Program-made: the position numbers and the translations under genes
Shown: piece by piece, positions 8,205-16,494 of the stretch
Numbering within the stretch: the first letter of the stretch is position 1
Layout: the number at the start of each line of letters is the position of its first letter
From: JACVSF01 sp036702855
Lineage (GTDB): Bacteria; Cyanobacteriota; Cyanobacteriia; Phormidesmidales; Phormidesmidaceae
NCBI GenBank assembly: GCA_036702855.1
Contig: DATNQF010000226.1
Span: 1-32,260, forward strand
Direction: 5' to 3'
DNA: 32,260 bases
Notes under the pieces: generated by a model
Databases searched by the model: none
Seen by the model: the letters and a program-made list of their open reading frames with translations, nothing else
Told to the model about the DNA's origin: nothing

Positions 8205-8573
8205 ATGACTCGTTCCCACACTATTCGCATCCACTACCGGCAAACAGGCCAGGTTTACACGGTCGAAGTGCCTGAAGACCGCTACATCCTTCAATCCGCT
8301 GAGAATCAGGGCAGCGACTTGCCCTTTTCCTGCCGCAATGGGGCTTGCACAGCTTGTGCCGTTCGCATTAAATCCGGCACTGTATTTCAGCCAGAGGCGA
8401 TGGGCCTATCTCCTGATCTTCGGGAGCAGGGGTATGCGCTGTTATGCGTGAGTTACCCTCGGAGTGATTTGGAGGTTGAGACCCAAGACGAGGATGAGGT
8501 TTACGAACTGCAATTCGGACGATACTTTGGCAAAGGGAAAGTTCGCTTTGGCCTGCCCTTGGAAGATGACTAG
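8205..8573 (+). CDS. plant-type 2Fe-2S ferredoxin with C-terminal extension (Fed2/FdC2-like)
   Basis: A 122-residue ferredoxin that should carry a single [2Fe-2S] cluster as a soluble electron carrier. The four ligands are Cys43, Cys48, Cys51 and Cys81, in the motif PFSCRNGACTAC plus ALLC. Standard photosynthetic ferredoxin is ~97 residues; here about 25 residues continue after the core (VETQDEDEVYELQFGRYFGKG), as in the extended cyanobacterial/plastid Fed2/FdC2 group linked in the literature to iron-limitation responses. The assignment to that group is from remembered sequence character. The ATG at 8205 is chosen because the ferredoxin fold starts there (MTRSHTIRIHYRQTG); longer in-frame starts (8160, 8109) add unrelated sequence. 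It lies 59 bases before the inositol-monophosphatase-family gene and is probably transcribed with it. Confidence 0.93.
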   Translation: MTRSHTIRIHYRQTGQVYTVEVPEDRYILQSAENQGSDLPFSCRNGACTACAVRIKSGTVFQPEAMGLSPDLREQGYALLCVSYPRSDLEVETQDEDEVYELQFGRYFGKGKVRFGLPLEDD

Positions 8574-8632
8574 GCTGACTATAAGACGCTGTTCCCCTCG
8601 TTGTTTTACCCACCCCCTTTGTATCAGGTTCT

Positions 8633-9478
8633 ATGACTGTGCTGTCTTCCTCTGAACTCCAGCGTTTTTTAGACATTGCTACCGAGGCTGCTTTAGCAGG
8701 GGGCGCTATTTTAGAAAAGTTTTGGGGCAAGCTCACGCAGATTGAGGAGAAGGGGCGTCCAGGTGACTTAGTAACTGAGGCAGACAAAGCCTCCGAGGAG
8801 GCAATCCTAAGCGTCCTGCATCGGCATTTGCCGCCCGATCACGCAATTCTAGCTGAGGAGTCTGGCCAAGCGGGGAGCGTTTCTAGCCCCTATCTCTGGG
8901 CAATTGATCCTTTAGATGGCACAACCAACTATGCCCATCAGTATCCCTTCTGTGCTGTCTCCATAGGCCTGTTGATCGATAATAGGCCTAGCCTGGGGGT
9001 CATTTACGATCCAGTACACCGAGACTTGTTTCGGGCTGCTAAGGGGCTTGGTGCAACACTCAATCGACGGCCCATTCGGGTATCTACTACAGAGAGGCTA
9101 ATGGATAGTTTGTTGGTGACTGGGTTTGCCTATGACCGACGAGAAACCTCGGACAACAACTATGCAGAGTTTTGCCACTTCACTCACTTGACTCAGGGTG
9201 TGCGGCGGGGTGGGGCGGCCTCTATTGATCTTGCCTATGTTGCCTGTGGTCGTCTAGACGGATATTGGGAACGAGGGCTTTCTCCCTGGGATTTGGCTGC
9301 GGGGGTGGTATTGGTGGAGGAAGCAGGGGGACAGGTTAGTGCTTATGACGGCAGTCCTTTTGATATCTGGTCAGGCCGGATATTGGCTAGTAACGCTCGT
9401 ATTCACAACGCTATGCGGTTGACCCTAGAGAAAATTAGGCCTTTGCCTCAATTTGCATTGGAGCAGCCAGGAGAGTAG
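8633..9478 (+). CDS. inositol-monophosphatase-family phosphatase
   Basis: A 281-residue Mg-dependent phosphatase of the IMPase superfamily. Metal-binding and catalytic motifs are visible: ILAEESG with Glu75, WAIDPLDGTTNY with Asp92 and Asp95, and SPWDLAAGVVLVEEAGG with Asp220. The length is right for the family. Members hydrolyse inositol phosphates, but related enzymes act on histidinol phosphate (HisN) or other sugar phosphates. The nearness of hisZ (1.2 kb downstream) makes a histidinol-phosphatase role worth considering, though this is only inference. It starts at ATG after a weak purine stretch, and the ferredoxin gene is just upstream on the same strand. Confidence 0.92.
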   Translation: MTVLSSSELQRFLDIATEAALAGGAILEKFWGKLTQIEEKGRPGDLVTEADKASEEAILSVLHRHLPPDHAILAEESGQAGSVSSPYLWAIDPLDGTTNYAHQYPFCAVSIGLLIDNRPSLGVIYDPVHRDLFRAAKGLGATLNRRPIRVSTTERLMDSLLVTGFAYDRRETSDNNYAEFCHFTHLTQGVRRGGAASIDLAYVACGRLDGYWERGLSPWDLAAGVVLVEEAGGQVSAYDGSPFDIWSGRILASNARIHNAMRLTLEKIRPLPQFALEQPGE

Positions 9479-9762
9479 TCTGACGCTGTTTCCAGGAACA
9501 TTCGAGGAGGAAGTTTTAAGAAACCCCGAGCTTCTCAAACAGCCAGAATTGCATAGCCGACTAGCTTCTCTGGAGAATTGCCTACTAAAAATTAGACTTA
9601 TCTTGTATGGATTCTGGAACAATGCCTTTGGAGTATCTTGAGGACTGGTTACACTAAGACCAAGGCTTGGAGCGTTTTGTTTTTTAACAAAATATTGGGC
9701 TTGTAGGATCTAAATCAGTATGTCCGGTTGGGTTATTTGTTGGGTCATTTGAGTGAGCAGGC

Positions 9763-10701
9763 ATGAACATTGACCAGGGATTATTTAAGCTAGGGTTTGC
9801 AGATCACCACGCGGTGCTGGGAATTTCTGTTGATGCTGACTCTAAGGAGTCTCGAAAACACTACCTACGTATTGCCCGACGCCTCCATCCCGACAGCCTA
9901 ACAGCAGCTTCTGACGAAGAGAAGCAACGGGCTAGTGAGCTGCTTTCAAAGTTAGTGAATCCGGCCTATGAAACCCTTACTCAGGAAAAGGTGGCGGCTG
10001 AGCATGGTCTGATGCTTCGGATGAAGGGCCAGCAGATGAGCCAGCAACAGGCTTCTCTTGAACTCTCATCAGAGGCGGCTCGATCACTTTTGTCAGCCAG
10101 CAACGTTGACCACGCCTATAAAACAGAGGTCAAGGCATTAGCTGAGAAACAGTACGAGAACCTGGATGATTTCTCTACTATTACGGGTCAGATTAGCGAG
10201 CTTAACCTGGTTTACTTGATGCGCAAGGCGGGTGCCCCAACCACCCAAACGGCGGTTCCCGCTCAACCTAGTGCTGCTCCAGCTGAAACGACATCCTCCT
10301 CCTCCTCCTCGGTTGCGACAACTGCTCCGCCTCCAGTTCGTCGCTACAAAGAAACCATTTTGGAGGGGTACTTGAACCGAGCGCGGGAGATGGAGCAGAA
10401 GCAGGATTATGCTAAGGCCATCATGGAATTGCGGGAGGCATTGCGCACTTATCCCAACAGCGCTGCTTGTCACAGTCAGCTAGCCAATGTGTACCTCAAA
10501 GCGGGACAATCAACCATGGCCCGAATTCATGCTAATCGGGCACTTGAAATCAATGCTGGAGATGAAATTGCCCAGCGTATTCAAAAGCAGTTGGAGAAAT
10601 CTTCACCGGCTGCTAAACCTCAAGAGAGCAAAGGCTCTGACCAGAGTAGTAAGTCCTCTCGGGGTGGGTTGTTCGGATTTTTTGGTGGAAAGAAGAAGTA
10701 A
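9763..10701 (+). CDS. J-domain protein with C-terminal TPR repeats
   Basis: A 312-residue protein. Residues ~15-75 form a J domain with the HPD tripeptide at 42-44 (ARRLHPDSLT), the motif that stimulates DnaK-type chaperones. A helical stretch follows, then an Ala/Pro/Thr linker with a run of six Ser encoded by a TCC repeat (about 10294-10310). Residues ~200-285 hold tetratricopeptide-like helices (YLNRAREMEQKQDYAKAIMEL, ACHSQLANVYLKAGQ). The end is Ser/Gly-rich and basic (GGLFGFFGGKKK). It is probably a cytosolic co-chaperone or scaffold; the client is unknown. Its stop codon overlaps the hisZ start by one base (TAATG), which indicates translational coupling. Confidence 0.9.
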   Translation: MNIDQGLFKLGFADHHAVLGISVDADSKESRKHYLRIARRLHPDSLTAASDEEKQRASELLSKLVNPAYETLTQEKVAAEHGLMLRMKGQQMSQQQASLELSSEAARSLLSASNVDHAYKTEVKALAEKQYENLDDFSTITGQISELNLVYLMRKAGAPTTQTAVPAQPSAAPAETTSSSSSSVATTAPPPVRRYKETILEGYLNRAREMEQKQDYAKAIMELREALRTYPNSAACHSQLANVYLKAGQSTMARIHANRALEINAGDEIAQRIQKQLEKSSPAAKPQESKGSDQSSKSSRGGLFGFFGGKKK

Positions 10702-11930
10702 TGGTTTACCAGCTCCCCTCAGGGACTAAAGATTTATTGCCTCTTGATGTGGCTCAGAAGTCCTGGATCGAAAACCGTTTGGAGCAGGTGTTTCAGCGGT
10801 GGGCTTACCATCGCATCATTACCTCGACGGTAGAAAATATGGACACTCTGATGGCGGGAGGAGCCATTGACCAGAATACGGTCATTGAGTTGCCCTCCTC
10901 GAGCGATCAGCGTTTGGGCCTGCGGCCTGAGTTAACGGCTTCAATTGCTCGAACAGCGGTTAGCCGCTTGGCTCAAGTAACCTATCCGCAACGGCTTTAT
11001 TACAACGCCAATGTGTTTCGTCGAGCTGATAAAGGTAGCCAGGGAGGACAGCAGGAGTTTTACCAATGTGGTGTAGAGCTGTTGGGGGCTAAGGCGGGGT
11101 TGGCAGATGCCGAAGTGCTGCTGCTGTTAGTAGATTGCCTTGCTAACCTAAATTTGCGGGACTGGCATTTGATTTTAGGAGATGCGGGATTAACTCGCTC
11201 TTTGTTGTCCTCGTTTCCGGACGAGTTGCGGGAGCCTGTAAAGGTTGCGATCGCACATCTCGATCGCGTCACGTTAGAGACCCTGCCCTTGCCTGAACCC
11301 CTACGTCAACGGGCGCTGCAACTGTTGGACCTCAGAGGGCGACCTGAAGATGTGCTACAGACTCTCTCTGCACTAGAACTCACCCCCGAACAACGATCAA
11401 CGGTAGACGGCCTGAAATCCCTGGTAACGCTGCTGCGTGAGCTGACTAATCACACTGCTAATGTCCCCAAAATCACGCTTGATTTGAGCTTAATCCAAAC
11501 CTTTGATTACTACACAGGCGTGGTTTTTGAAGCGGTGAGCCACACCGAGACTGGGTGCCAAGTCTTGGGTCAAGGAGGACGCTATGATAACCTGCTCGGG
11601 GTCTTTCACCCCCAGGGGAAGGGCTATCCAGGCATTGGCTTTGTTTTAAGTTTAGAAGCGCTGCATCAGACGCTGTTACCGGGTGGCAATCTACCAACCG
11701 ATACTGCGCCTAGTGAGTGGCTGGTAGTGCCAACCACCCCACAGGCAGCCCAAGCTGCTTTTACCTATGCCCAAACTATTCGTGAGTCTTCTAGTTTGGT
11801 TCGGGTAGAGGTGCAGGTGGACACGCTTAACGACCCAGAGCGGATTCGGAAAGTCGCTCGCTTACGCCGGATTAGTCGAATTGCTTGGATTCCGGCGGAT
11901 GGATTGCCGGAAATCGAGTCCTTAATTTAG
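10701..11930 (+). CDS. hisZ: ATP phosphoribosyltransferase regulatory subunit HisZ
   Basis: A 409-residue histidyl-tRNA-synthetase paralogue that partners with the short HisG in the first step of histidine biosynthesis. It keeps the class II synthetase-like core: MVYQLPSGTKDLLP at the N-terminus, RLGLRPELTASIARTA (motif-2-like), VFRRADKGSQGGQQEFYQCGVELLG, and the late block FDYYTGVVFEAV...LGQGGRYDNLLG. After that only a short C-terminal part remains, without the full anticodon-binding domain of HisS. This fits HisZ rather than a true synthetase. The start overlaps the dnaJ-like stop. A ferredoxin gene follows 69 bases later on the same strand. Confidence 0.9.
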   Translation: MVYQLPSGTKDLLPLDVAQKSWIENRLEQVFQRWAYHRIITSTVENMDTLMAGGAIDQNTVIELPSSSDQRLGLRPELTASIARTAVSRLAQVTYPQRLYYNANVFRRADKGSQGGQQEFYQCGVELLGAKAGLADAEVLLLLVDCLANLNLRDWHLILGDAGLTRSLLSSFPDELREPVKVAIAHLDRVTLETLPLPEPLRQRALQLLDLRGRPEDVLQTLSALELTPEQRSTVDGLKSLVTLLRELTNHTANVPKITLDLSLIQTFDYYTGVVFEAVSHTETGCQVLGQGGRYDNLLGVFHPQGKGYPGIGFVLSLEALHQTLLPGGNLPTDTAPSEWLVVPTTPQAAQAAFTYAQTIRESSSLVRVEVQVDTLNDPERIRKVARLRRISRIAWIPADGLPEIESLI

Positions 11931-11999
11931 CGTGATAGAGGGGAATGCTCCCCGCCCCGAAAGGGTTTGTCTGGTTGCAAGGTTTTTGAAGGAGTTACT

Positions 12000-12227
12000 G
12001 TGCCGCATACCATTGTCACAAACGTCTGCGAAGGAGTTGCCGACTGTGTGGATGCTTGCCCTGTCGCGTGCATTCATGAGGGGCCGGGCAAAAATACCAA
12101 GGGGACCGACTGGTACTGGATTGACTTTGCTACCTGTATCGACTGCGGAATTTGCCTTCAAGTCTGCCCGGTTGAAGGGGCAATTGTGCCTGAAGAAAAG
12201 CCAGACTTGCAAAACACGCCTACCTAA
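12000..12227 (+). CDS. bacterial-type ferredoxin (two Fe-S cluster motifs), 75 aa
   Basis: A small soluble electron carrier. Cys46, Cys49, Cys52 and Cys56 form the classical CxxCxxCxxxCP motif for one [4Fe-4S] cluster. The N-terminal set Cys10, Cys16, Cys20 and Cys24 (CX5CX3CX3C) should hold a second cluster, of 3Fe-4S or 4Fe-4S type as in seven-iron ferredoxins; the type cannot be settled by eye. The segment CIHEGPG and the DWYWIDFATCIDCG stretch are typical of that family. The GTG at 12000 is chosen because AAGGAG lies five bases upstream; a longer frame from TTG at 11967 is less likely. It follows hisZ closely and precedes a strong hairpin. Confidence 0.92.
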   Translation: MPHTIVTNVCEGVADCVDACPVACIHEGPGKNTKGTDWYWIDFATCIDCGICLQVCPVEGAIVPEEKPDLQNTPT

Positions 12228-12260
12228 GCTGATTTCCCTTGTAAATCGTTAAGGTGATAG

Positions 12261-12320
12261 GAGCATTCAGGTCTTCCCTAAATTGGGAAAACAGTGCCTG
12301 AATGCTCTCATTCTTTTCTG
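12261..12320 (+). terminator. rho-independent terminator after the ferredoxin gene
   Basis: An 11-bp stem, GAGCATTCAGG (12261-12271) with CCTGAATGCTC (12297-12307), encloses an inner TTCCC/GGGAA stem and is followed by TCATTCTTTTCTG. It ends the dnaJ-like/hisZ/ferredoxin unit and overlaps the longest possible start of the next frame. Confidence 0.85.
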
Positions 12321-12325
12321 TTGCT

Positions 12326-13441
12326 ATGTCAAAACTAAGCCTGCGTAGTCGTCTTTTCCTCTCTCATCTAGCAGTGATGGGAGTTGGCATTGTGACCCTG
12401 GCAGGAGTAGGGCGCTTTTATAGCCCTCGCCTGTTTGTTGTCACCCTAGAACGGATTGAAGGCTATGGCTATGGCTATGGCGTCCGACAGATCAAAACCC
12501 AGCTTGTCAAAGGGTTTGAGTCAGCTTGGTCGCGAGGTATGCTCTGGTCCATCCTCCTGGGAGGGGGGACTGCCGGAGGGTTGAGCTATTGGGTGTCGCG
12601 GCGAATCATTCGCCCTCTAGACCAAATGGAGGAGGTAACCCGCCAGTTTGCAGCGGGACAGTTTTCGGAGCGAGTGCCCCTTTCAGAAATTCCTGAAATG
12701 CAACGACTCGCCTTAAGTTTTAACCGAATGGCAGCTGATCTTGAAGGGGTAGAGCAGCGTCGTCGGGAACTGGTGGGAGATTTGAGCCATGAACTTCGTA
12801 CTCCCTTAACCATCGTTAAAGGCTATCTGGAAGGATTGGCGGATGGAGCCGTTGAGCCATCCCCCGACCTCTATGACCGCTTGGCCCACGAAATGGGACG
12901 GTTACAGCGATTGGTGAACGATTTACAGGAATTATCCAAGCTAGAGGCTGGATACTTGCCGGTTCAAATTCAGCCCATAAACCTCCATCCCCTGCTAGAA
13001 GAGTTGGTGCAGCGCTTTAGCGGACAATTGCTGGGAGATAACTCTCTCCAACTGGTTTTGGACTGTCCGACAAACTTGCCGCAAGTCCAAGCCGATCCTG
13101 AACGGGTTGAGCAAATTATGGTGAATTTATTGGGGAATGCTTGTCGCTATACCGAACAGGGCATTATAAAGGTGTCAGTCTCTAGCGAACCGGGCAGGGT
13201 CTGGGTTGCTGTCCACGATACGGGGATTGGGATTTCGGCGGAAGATCTGCCCTACGTTTTTGAACGGTTTTGGCGGGCAGATCGATCTCGCGATCGCACC
13301 TCAGGTGGCACAGGCGTTGGCCTGACAATTTGCCGCCGTTTGGTCGAAATTCAAGGAGGAGAAATCCAAGTGGAAAGCCAGGTTGGACAGGGCAGCGTCT
13401 TCCGATTCTGGCTACCGATGTCGTCCCCCGGTAAAGGGTAA
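12326..13441 (+). CDS. membrane sensor histidine kinase (HAMP-HisKA-HATPase)
   Basis: A 371-residue two-component sensor kinase. TM1 is about residues 12-30, a short ~40-residue periplasmic loop contains an unusual GYGYGYG run (tandem GGCTAT in the DNA), and TM2 is about 72-92. HAMP follows, then HisKA with the H-box GDLSHELRTPLTI (phospho-acceptor His155). The ATPase domain shows the N-box NLLGNACRYTEQG, DTGIGI, FERFWRADRSR and GGTGVGLTI. The ATG at 12326 is preferred over 12302, because 12302 lies inside the preceding terminator. No response regulator is adjacent; the next gene, 67 bases on, is a Ser/Thr kinase. The signal and partner are unknown. Confidence 0.93.
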   Translation: MSKLSLRSRLFLSHLAVMGVGIVTLAGVGRFYSPRLFVVTLERIEGYGYGYGVRQIKTQLVKGFESAWSRGMLWSILLGGGTAGGLSYWVSRRIIRPLDQMEEVTRQFAAGQFSERVPLSEIPEMQRLALSFNRMAADLEGVEQRRRELVGDLSHELRTPLTIVKGYLEGLADGAVEPSPDLYDRLAHEMGRLQRLVNDLQELSKLEAGYLPVQIQPINLHPLLEELVQRFSGQLLGDNSLQLVLDCPTNLPQVQADPERVEQIMVNLLGNACRYTEQGIIKVSVSSEPGRVWVAVHDTGIGISAEDLPYVFERFWRADRSRDRTSGGTGVGLTICRRLVEIQGGEIQVESQVGQGSVFRFWLPMSSPGKG

Positions 13442-13508
13442 CTTCGCTTGCTCAGCCTAGTGCCTAAGACTCACTAAAATAGCCTTTATACCTACTATTC
13501 GGTCACTC

Positions 13509-14615
13509 GTGCCCATGTACGACTCGCCCGCCAATTTGTCTGATATCCGGGATGACCAAGCCGCCCAATCTGCAATCCGGGCTTACTGTCGTTCAGGGCA
13601 ACTTTTTCGAGAGCGCTACCGCATTTTGCGTGTTTTAGGACGAGGGGGGTTTGGGGTGACTTACCTTGCCCAAGACGCTTCCCTGCCCAGTAGCCCACTC
13701 TGTGTGATCAAGCAGCTTTGCCCTAAAACCCGCAACCCCATGGCGCTAGAGCGAGCCAAGGTGAGGTTTCGCCGCGAAGCTCGAATTTTGGCAGACCTAG
13801 GAAGCCACTCCCAGATTCCCCGTCTGCTGGATTACTTTACGGCGAAGGAAGACTTTTTTCTGGTGCAGGAGTTTGTTCAAGGGGACACCTTGGCTCAAGA
13901 AATTCGCCGCTCAGGCCGCCAGAATGAAAATCAGGTTAAGCTCTTTCTGCGAGAAATTATAACCGTAGTGAAGTTTATTCACCGTAATCGCATTGTTCAC
14001 CGAGATATCAAGCCCCCAAACATCATTCGCTGCCGAGACGATGGGCGGCTAGTTTTGATTGACTTTGGTGCTGTCAGAGAGTTCCTGTCAGATGGGGATG
14101 AGGGAAGTTTTCAAGCTCCAGCTACACAGTTTGTGGGAACTCCTGGCTTTGCCCCACCCGAACAGTTGGCCTTGCGGCCCGTCTATGCCAGCGATATTTA
14201 TGCGCTAGGTATGACCTGTATTTATCTACTGACAGCCCGAACTCCCATGGAGTTTGACACGCATTCCAATGGAGAGCTGCGCTGGGAGCAATCGGTTGAT
14301 CTCAGTCCTCACTTCACTAAAGTTTTGCAGAAAATGCTGCGGCATCCTTTGGAGGAACGCTACCGGAGCTTAGAGGACCTAGAACGCGACATGGCTTTGG
14401 AGCCCTACTTGGACAGCCTGTCGAACTGTATGAATACCCAGCGGCGATCACCCTTGAGTGGCACAGTGGATGAGGGTGACCTGATGCCGATGGATAGCTA
14501 CCTCACGCCAACCCAACGAGAAGCTCATGCTATTCGACGATGGCGAATGCGGCGTCTGTCCCGGAAGCAGCCTCGACAAGGCACTGGCTTTCACACCTCT
14601 ACAACAGTTTTTTAA
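13509..14615 (+). CDS. Ser/Thr protein kinase (Hanks type)
   Basis: A 368-residue soluble eukaryotic-like kinase. Visible motifs are the Gly loop GRGGFGVTY (44-52), Lys68 in CVIKQL, the catalytic loop HRDIKPPNI with Asp166, DFGAVRE with Asp185, and GTPGFAPPEQ of the activation segment. All key residues are present, so it should be active. The ~80 residues after the kinase domain are basic (RRWRMRRLSRKQ) with no recognised domain and no transmembrane helix, unlike many cyanobacterial kinases that carry WD40 or TPR repeats. A GTG at 13509 or an ATG two codons later could be the start; neither has a strong ribosome-binding site. It lies 67 bases after the sensor kinase, so the two may share a transcript. 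Confidence 0.93.
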   Translation: MPMYDSPANLSDIRDDQAAQSAIRAYCRSGQLFRERYRILRVLGRGGFGVTYLAQDASLPSSPLCVIKQLCPKTRNPMALERAKVRFRREARILADLGSHSQIPRLLDYFTAKEDFFLVQEFVQGDTLAQEIRRSGRQNENQVKLFLREIITVVKFIHRNRIVHRDIKPPNIIRCRDDGRLVLIDFGAVREFLSDGDEGSFQAPATQFVGTPGFAPPEQLALRPVYASDIYALGMTCIYLLTARTPMEFDTHSNGELRWEQSVDLSPHFTKVLQKMLRHPLEERYRSLEDLERDMALEPYLDSLSNCMNTQRRSPLSGTVDEGDLMPMDSYLTPTQREAHAIRRWRMRRLSRKQPRQGTGFHTSTTVF

Positions 14616-14616
14616 A

Positions 14617-14645
14617 CCCTTGCTTAAGGGATTTAGCAGCAAGGG
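14617..14645. terminator. hairpin between convergent genes, possible bidirectional terminator
   Basis: CCCTTGCT (14617-14624) pairs with AGCAAGGG (14638-14645) around a 13-base loop, two bases after the kinase stop codon. On the minus strand it is followed by TTTAAAAAAC, so it may serve the hydrolase gene as well. The T-tracts are weak. Confidence 0.45.
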
Positions 14646-14673
14646 GAGGGCAAGTGAAACATCTTGTCTAATC

Positions 14674-15597
14674 TCACCCCGGCTCTTTACCTTCGAAAGC
14701 TTCTTCTGCCCAGTCCAAGATCATTTGATTAACCTGTTCCGGCTTCTCGTCAAACAGGCAGTGCCCTCCCTCTGGGACAACCTCGACTGTAATTAGCGGA
14801 TTCAGTGGTTTTAGGCGAGTAGCCCAAGTAGGGGAAACGACGCGATCCTTATCGCCCCAAATGAGTAGAGTCGGCACAGGAAGCGCGGCGACCAGGTCTT
14901 GGGTAGAGGGGCTGAAGTCGGGTTGGGTGCGCGATCTCACCAAGTAACACAGCGTTCTTGCAGCTCCCCGTTCGGTCGGTGGACCAGTAAACTGGGCAAT
15001 CAATTCCTCATCGACCCGATCAGGATCACTGTAAAGGCTCCGCAGAACTTTCCTAAGAAACTGAGGACGGCGCACAAATAGAAACAGCGGTCTCAACAGC
15101 AGTGGCGTCGCGAAAACGCCCTCTACCGTACGCGATAGAGTATCAACCCAGCCAGATACCAGCTCCTGCCGCGCAGCAGGCAGCGTTAGCATCACCAACC
15201 GCTCCACCATTGTGGGGCGAGAGATGGCAGTGGTGATAGCAACTAATGCCCCTAGGGAGTGTCCTAAGAGAATGACTGGAGTACCAATAAAAGTCTGCCA
15301 AAATTCAAAGACTTGGGCCGACCAGAGATCTGTTCCATAAGGAGCCGCCGCTTTTTCAGAGGCCCCAAATCCTAGCAGGTCGAGAGCATAGACAGGACGA
15401 TGTTGGCTCAAGGGATACAGGTTGTCTCGCCACTGGTTTAGGTTCGAGCCAAAGCCATGTACCAAGAGAATGGGCGTTTTTTGTGAGGCGGTAGGGTCGT
15501 CAGGTCGCAAAAAGGTGTAGCGGATACGCCAGCCGCGCCAGTACCAAACGCGCTGATGGCCTAGTCGGGAAACGGCTTTATCGACGCGCTGCACCAT
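14674..15597 (-). CDS. alpha/beta-hydrolase fold enzyme
   Basis: A 307-residue hydrolase with an apparent complete triad: the nucleophile Ser114 in GHSLGAL, Asp251 in WGDKDRVV and His279 in EGGHCLFDEKP. The oxyanion region HGFGSNLNQW (47-56) and the family stretch DLLGFGASEKA are also present. A cap region (about 150-210) is rich in Leu/Arg. There is no signal peptide, so it is probably cytosolic or peripherally membrane-bound. The family covers esterases, C-C hydrolases and lipases, and the substrate cannot be read from sequence. It is convergent with the Ser/Thr kinase and divergent from rpiA. Confidence 0.9.
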   Translation of the reverse strand: MVQRVDKAVSRLGHQRVWYWRGWRIRYTFLRPDDPTASQKTPILLVHGFGSNLNQWRDNLYPLSQHRPVYALDLLGFGASEKAAAPYGTDLWSAQVFEFWQTFIGTPVILLGHSLGALVAITTAISRPTMVERLVMLTLPAARQELVSGWVDTLSRTVEGVFATPLLLRPLFLFVRRPQFLRKVLRSLYSDPDRVDEELIAQFTGPPTERGAARTLCYLVRSRTQPDFSPSTQDLVAALPVPTLLIWGDKDRVVSPTWATRLKPLNPLITVEVVPEGGHCLFDEKPEQVNQMILDWAEEAFEGKEPG

Positions 15598-15703
15598 ACC
15601 TCAGTCCAAGCGATTTCTCACCACTTTAGCAACCCTTTCCAGGGATGCCACTTTGGGTCATGCTAGAAACCGGAGATTGAGAGACCACAGAGGAGATCGG
15701 GCG

Positions 15704-16414
15704 ATGACCGAGATGGATCCTGTCAAGCAGATGAAGCAAGAGGTGGGCCGTGCGGCAGCAGCGCGGGTACAGTCCAACACCATTGTGGGCCTAGGTACTG
15801 GATCAACAACGGCTTTTGCCATTCAATTTATTGGAGAGCGGATTGAGTCAGGTGAACTCACCAACATCAAGGGCATTCCGACCTCATTTCAAGCATCAGT
15901 CCTAGCGAAGAAGTACGGTATTCCTCTAACGACTTTAGATGAAGTAGACGAGATTGCGCTGGCTATTGACGGGGCAGATGAGGTGGATCCCCAGTTCAAT
16001 CTGATCAAGGGCGGTGGGGCAGCCCATACTCGCGAAAAAATTGTAGATGCCTTGGCTAAGCACTTTATTGTGGTGGTCGATAGCTCCAAGCTAGTCGATA
16101 AGTTAGGCACTACCTTTCCCCTCCCAGTCGAAGTGCTGCCAATGGCTGTTGCTCCAGTCACCAAAGCCCTAGAAGCCTTGGGTGGTACTCCGGAACTGCG
16201 CATGGGCGTTAAAAAGGATGGCCCCGTGATTACGGATCAGGGCAACATGATTTTGGATGTGAAGTTCAACAGCATTGACGACCCAGCAACCTTAGAGAAA
16301 ACCATTAACAACATTCCAGGGGTGCTGGAGAATGGTCTATTTGTTGGTGTGACACATGAAGTCTTAGTTGGAGAAGTCAAAGAGAACGGTGAAGTCACTG
16401 TTCGAAATCTCTAA
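15704..16414 (+). CDS. rpiA: ribose-5-phosphate isomerase A
   Basis: A 236-residue enzyme that interconverts ribose-5-phosphate and ribulose-5-phosphate in the pentose-phosphate and Calvin cycles. Signature motifs are GLGTGSTT (29-36), AIDGADEVD with Asp89 and Asp92, and the KGGGAAHTREK loop with Lys102 and Glu111, the residues expected in the active site. The length is typical. The ATG at 15704 has AGAGGAG eight bases upstream; a longer frame from 15653 adds an arginine-rich piece that does not belong to the family. It is followed by a convergent membrane-protein gene. Confidence 0.97.
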   Translation: MTEMDPVKQMKQEVGRAAAARVQSNTIVGLGTGSTTAFAIQFIGERIESGELTNIKGIPTSFQASVLAKKYGIPLTTLDEVDEIALAIDGADEVDPQFNLIKGGGAAHTREKIVDALAKHFIVVVDSSKLVDKLGTTFPLPVEVLPMAVAPVTKALEALGGTPELRMGVKKDGPVITDQGNMILDVKFNSIDDPATLEKTINNIPGVLENGLFVGVTHEVLVGEVKENGEVTVRNL

Positions 16415-16458
16415 ACTCATGGTTCATATATTCATCCTGTAGTAGCAGTGCAGGACTT

Positions 16459-16489
16459 AGGTGCGTTAGGGCAAAGCCTCAGCGCACCT
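16459..16489. terminator. hairpin between rpiA and convergent membrane-protein gene
   Basis: AGGTGCG (16459-16465) pairs with CGCACCT (16483-16489), with a possible inner GGC/GCC pairing. It sits in the 80-base gap between two convergent stop codons and may end both transcripts. The T-tract is poor. Confidence 0.5.
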
Positions 16490-16494
16490 TTACT

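Noticed and set aside
9453..9641. 62-residue frame overlapping the end of the phosphatase gene
   Set aside because: It contains a helix-like stretch and a GAGGAGG sequence, but the start lies inside the phosphatase gene and no family is recognised. Probably chance, or at most a decayed remnant.
9670..9700. Possible terminator CCAAGGCTTGG followed by T-rich sequence
   Set aside because: The two arms leave only a one-base loop, which cannot form a hairpin.
11932..12252. 106-residue frame overlapping the bacterial-type ferredoxin
   Set aside because: The overlapping frame has the cysteine motifs and a good ribosome-binding site; this one does not.
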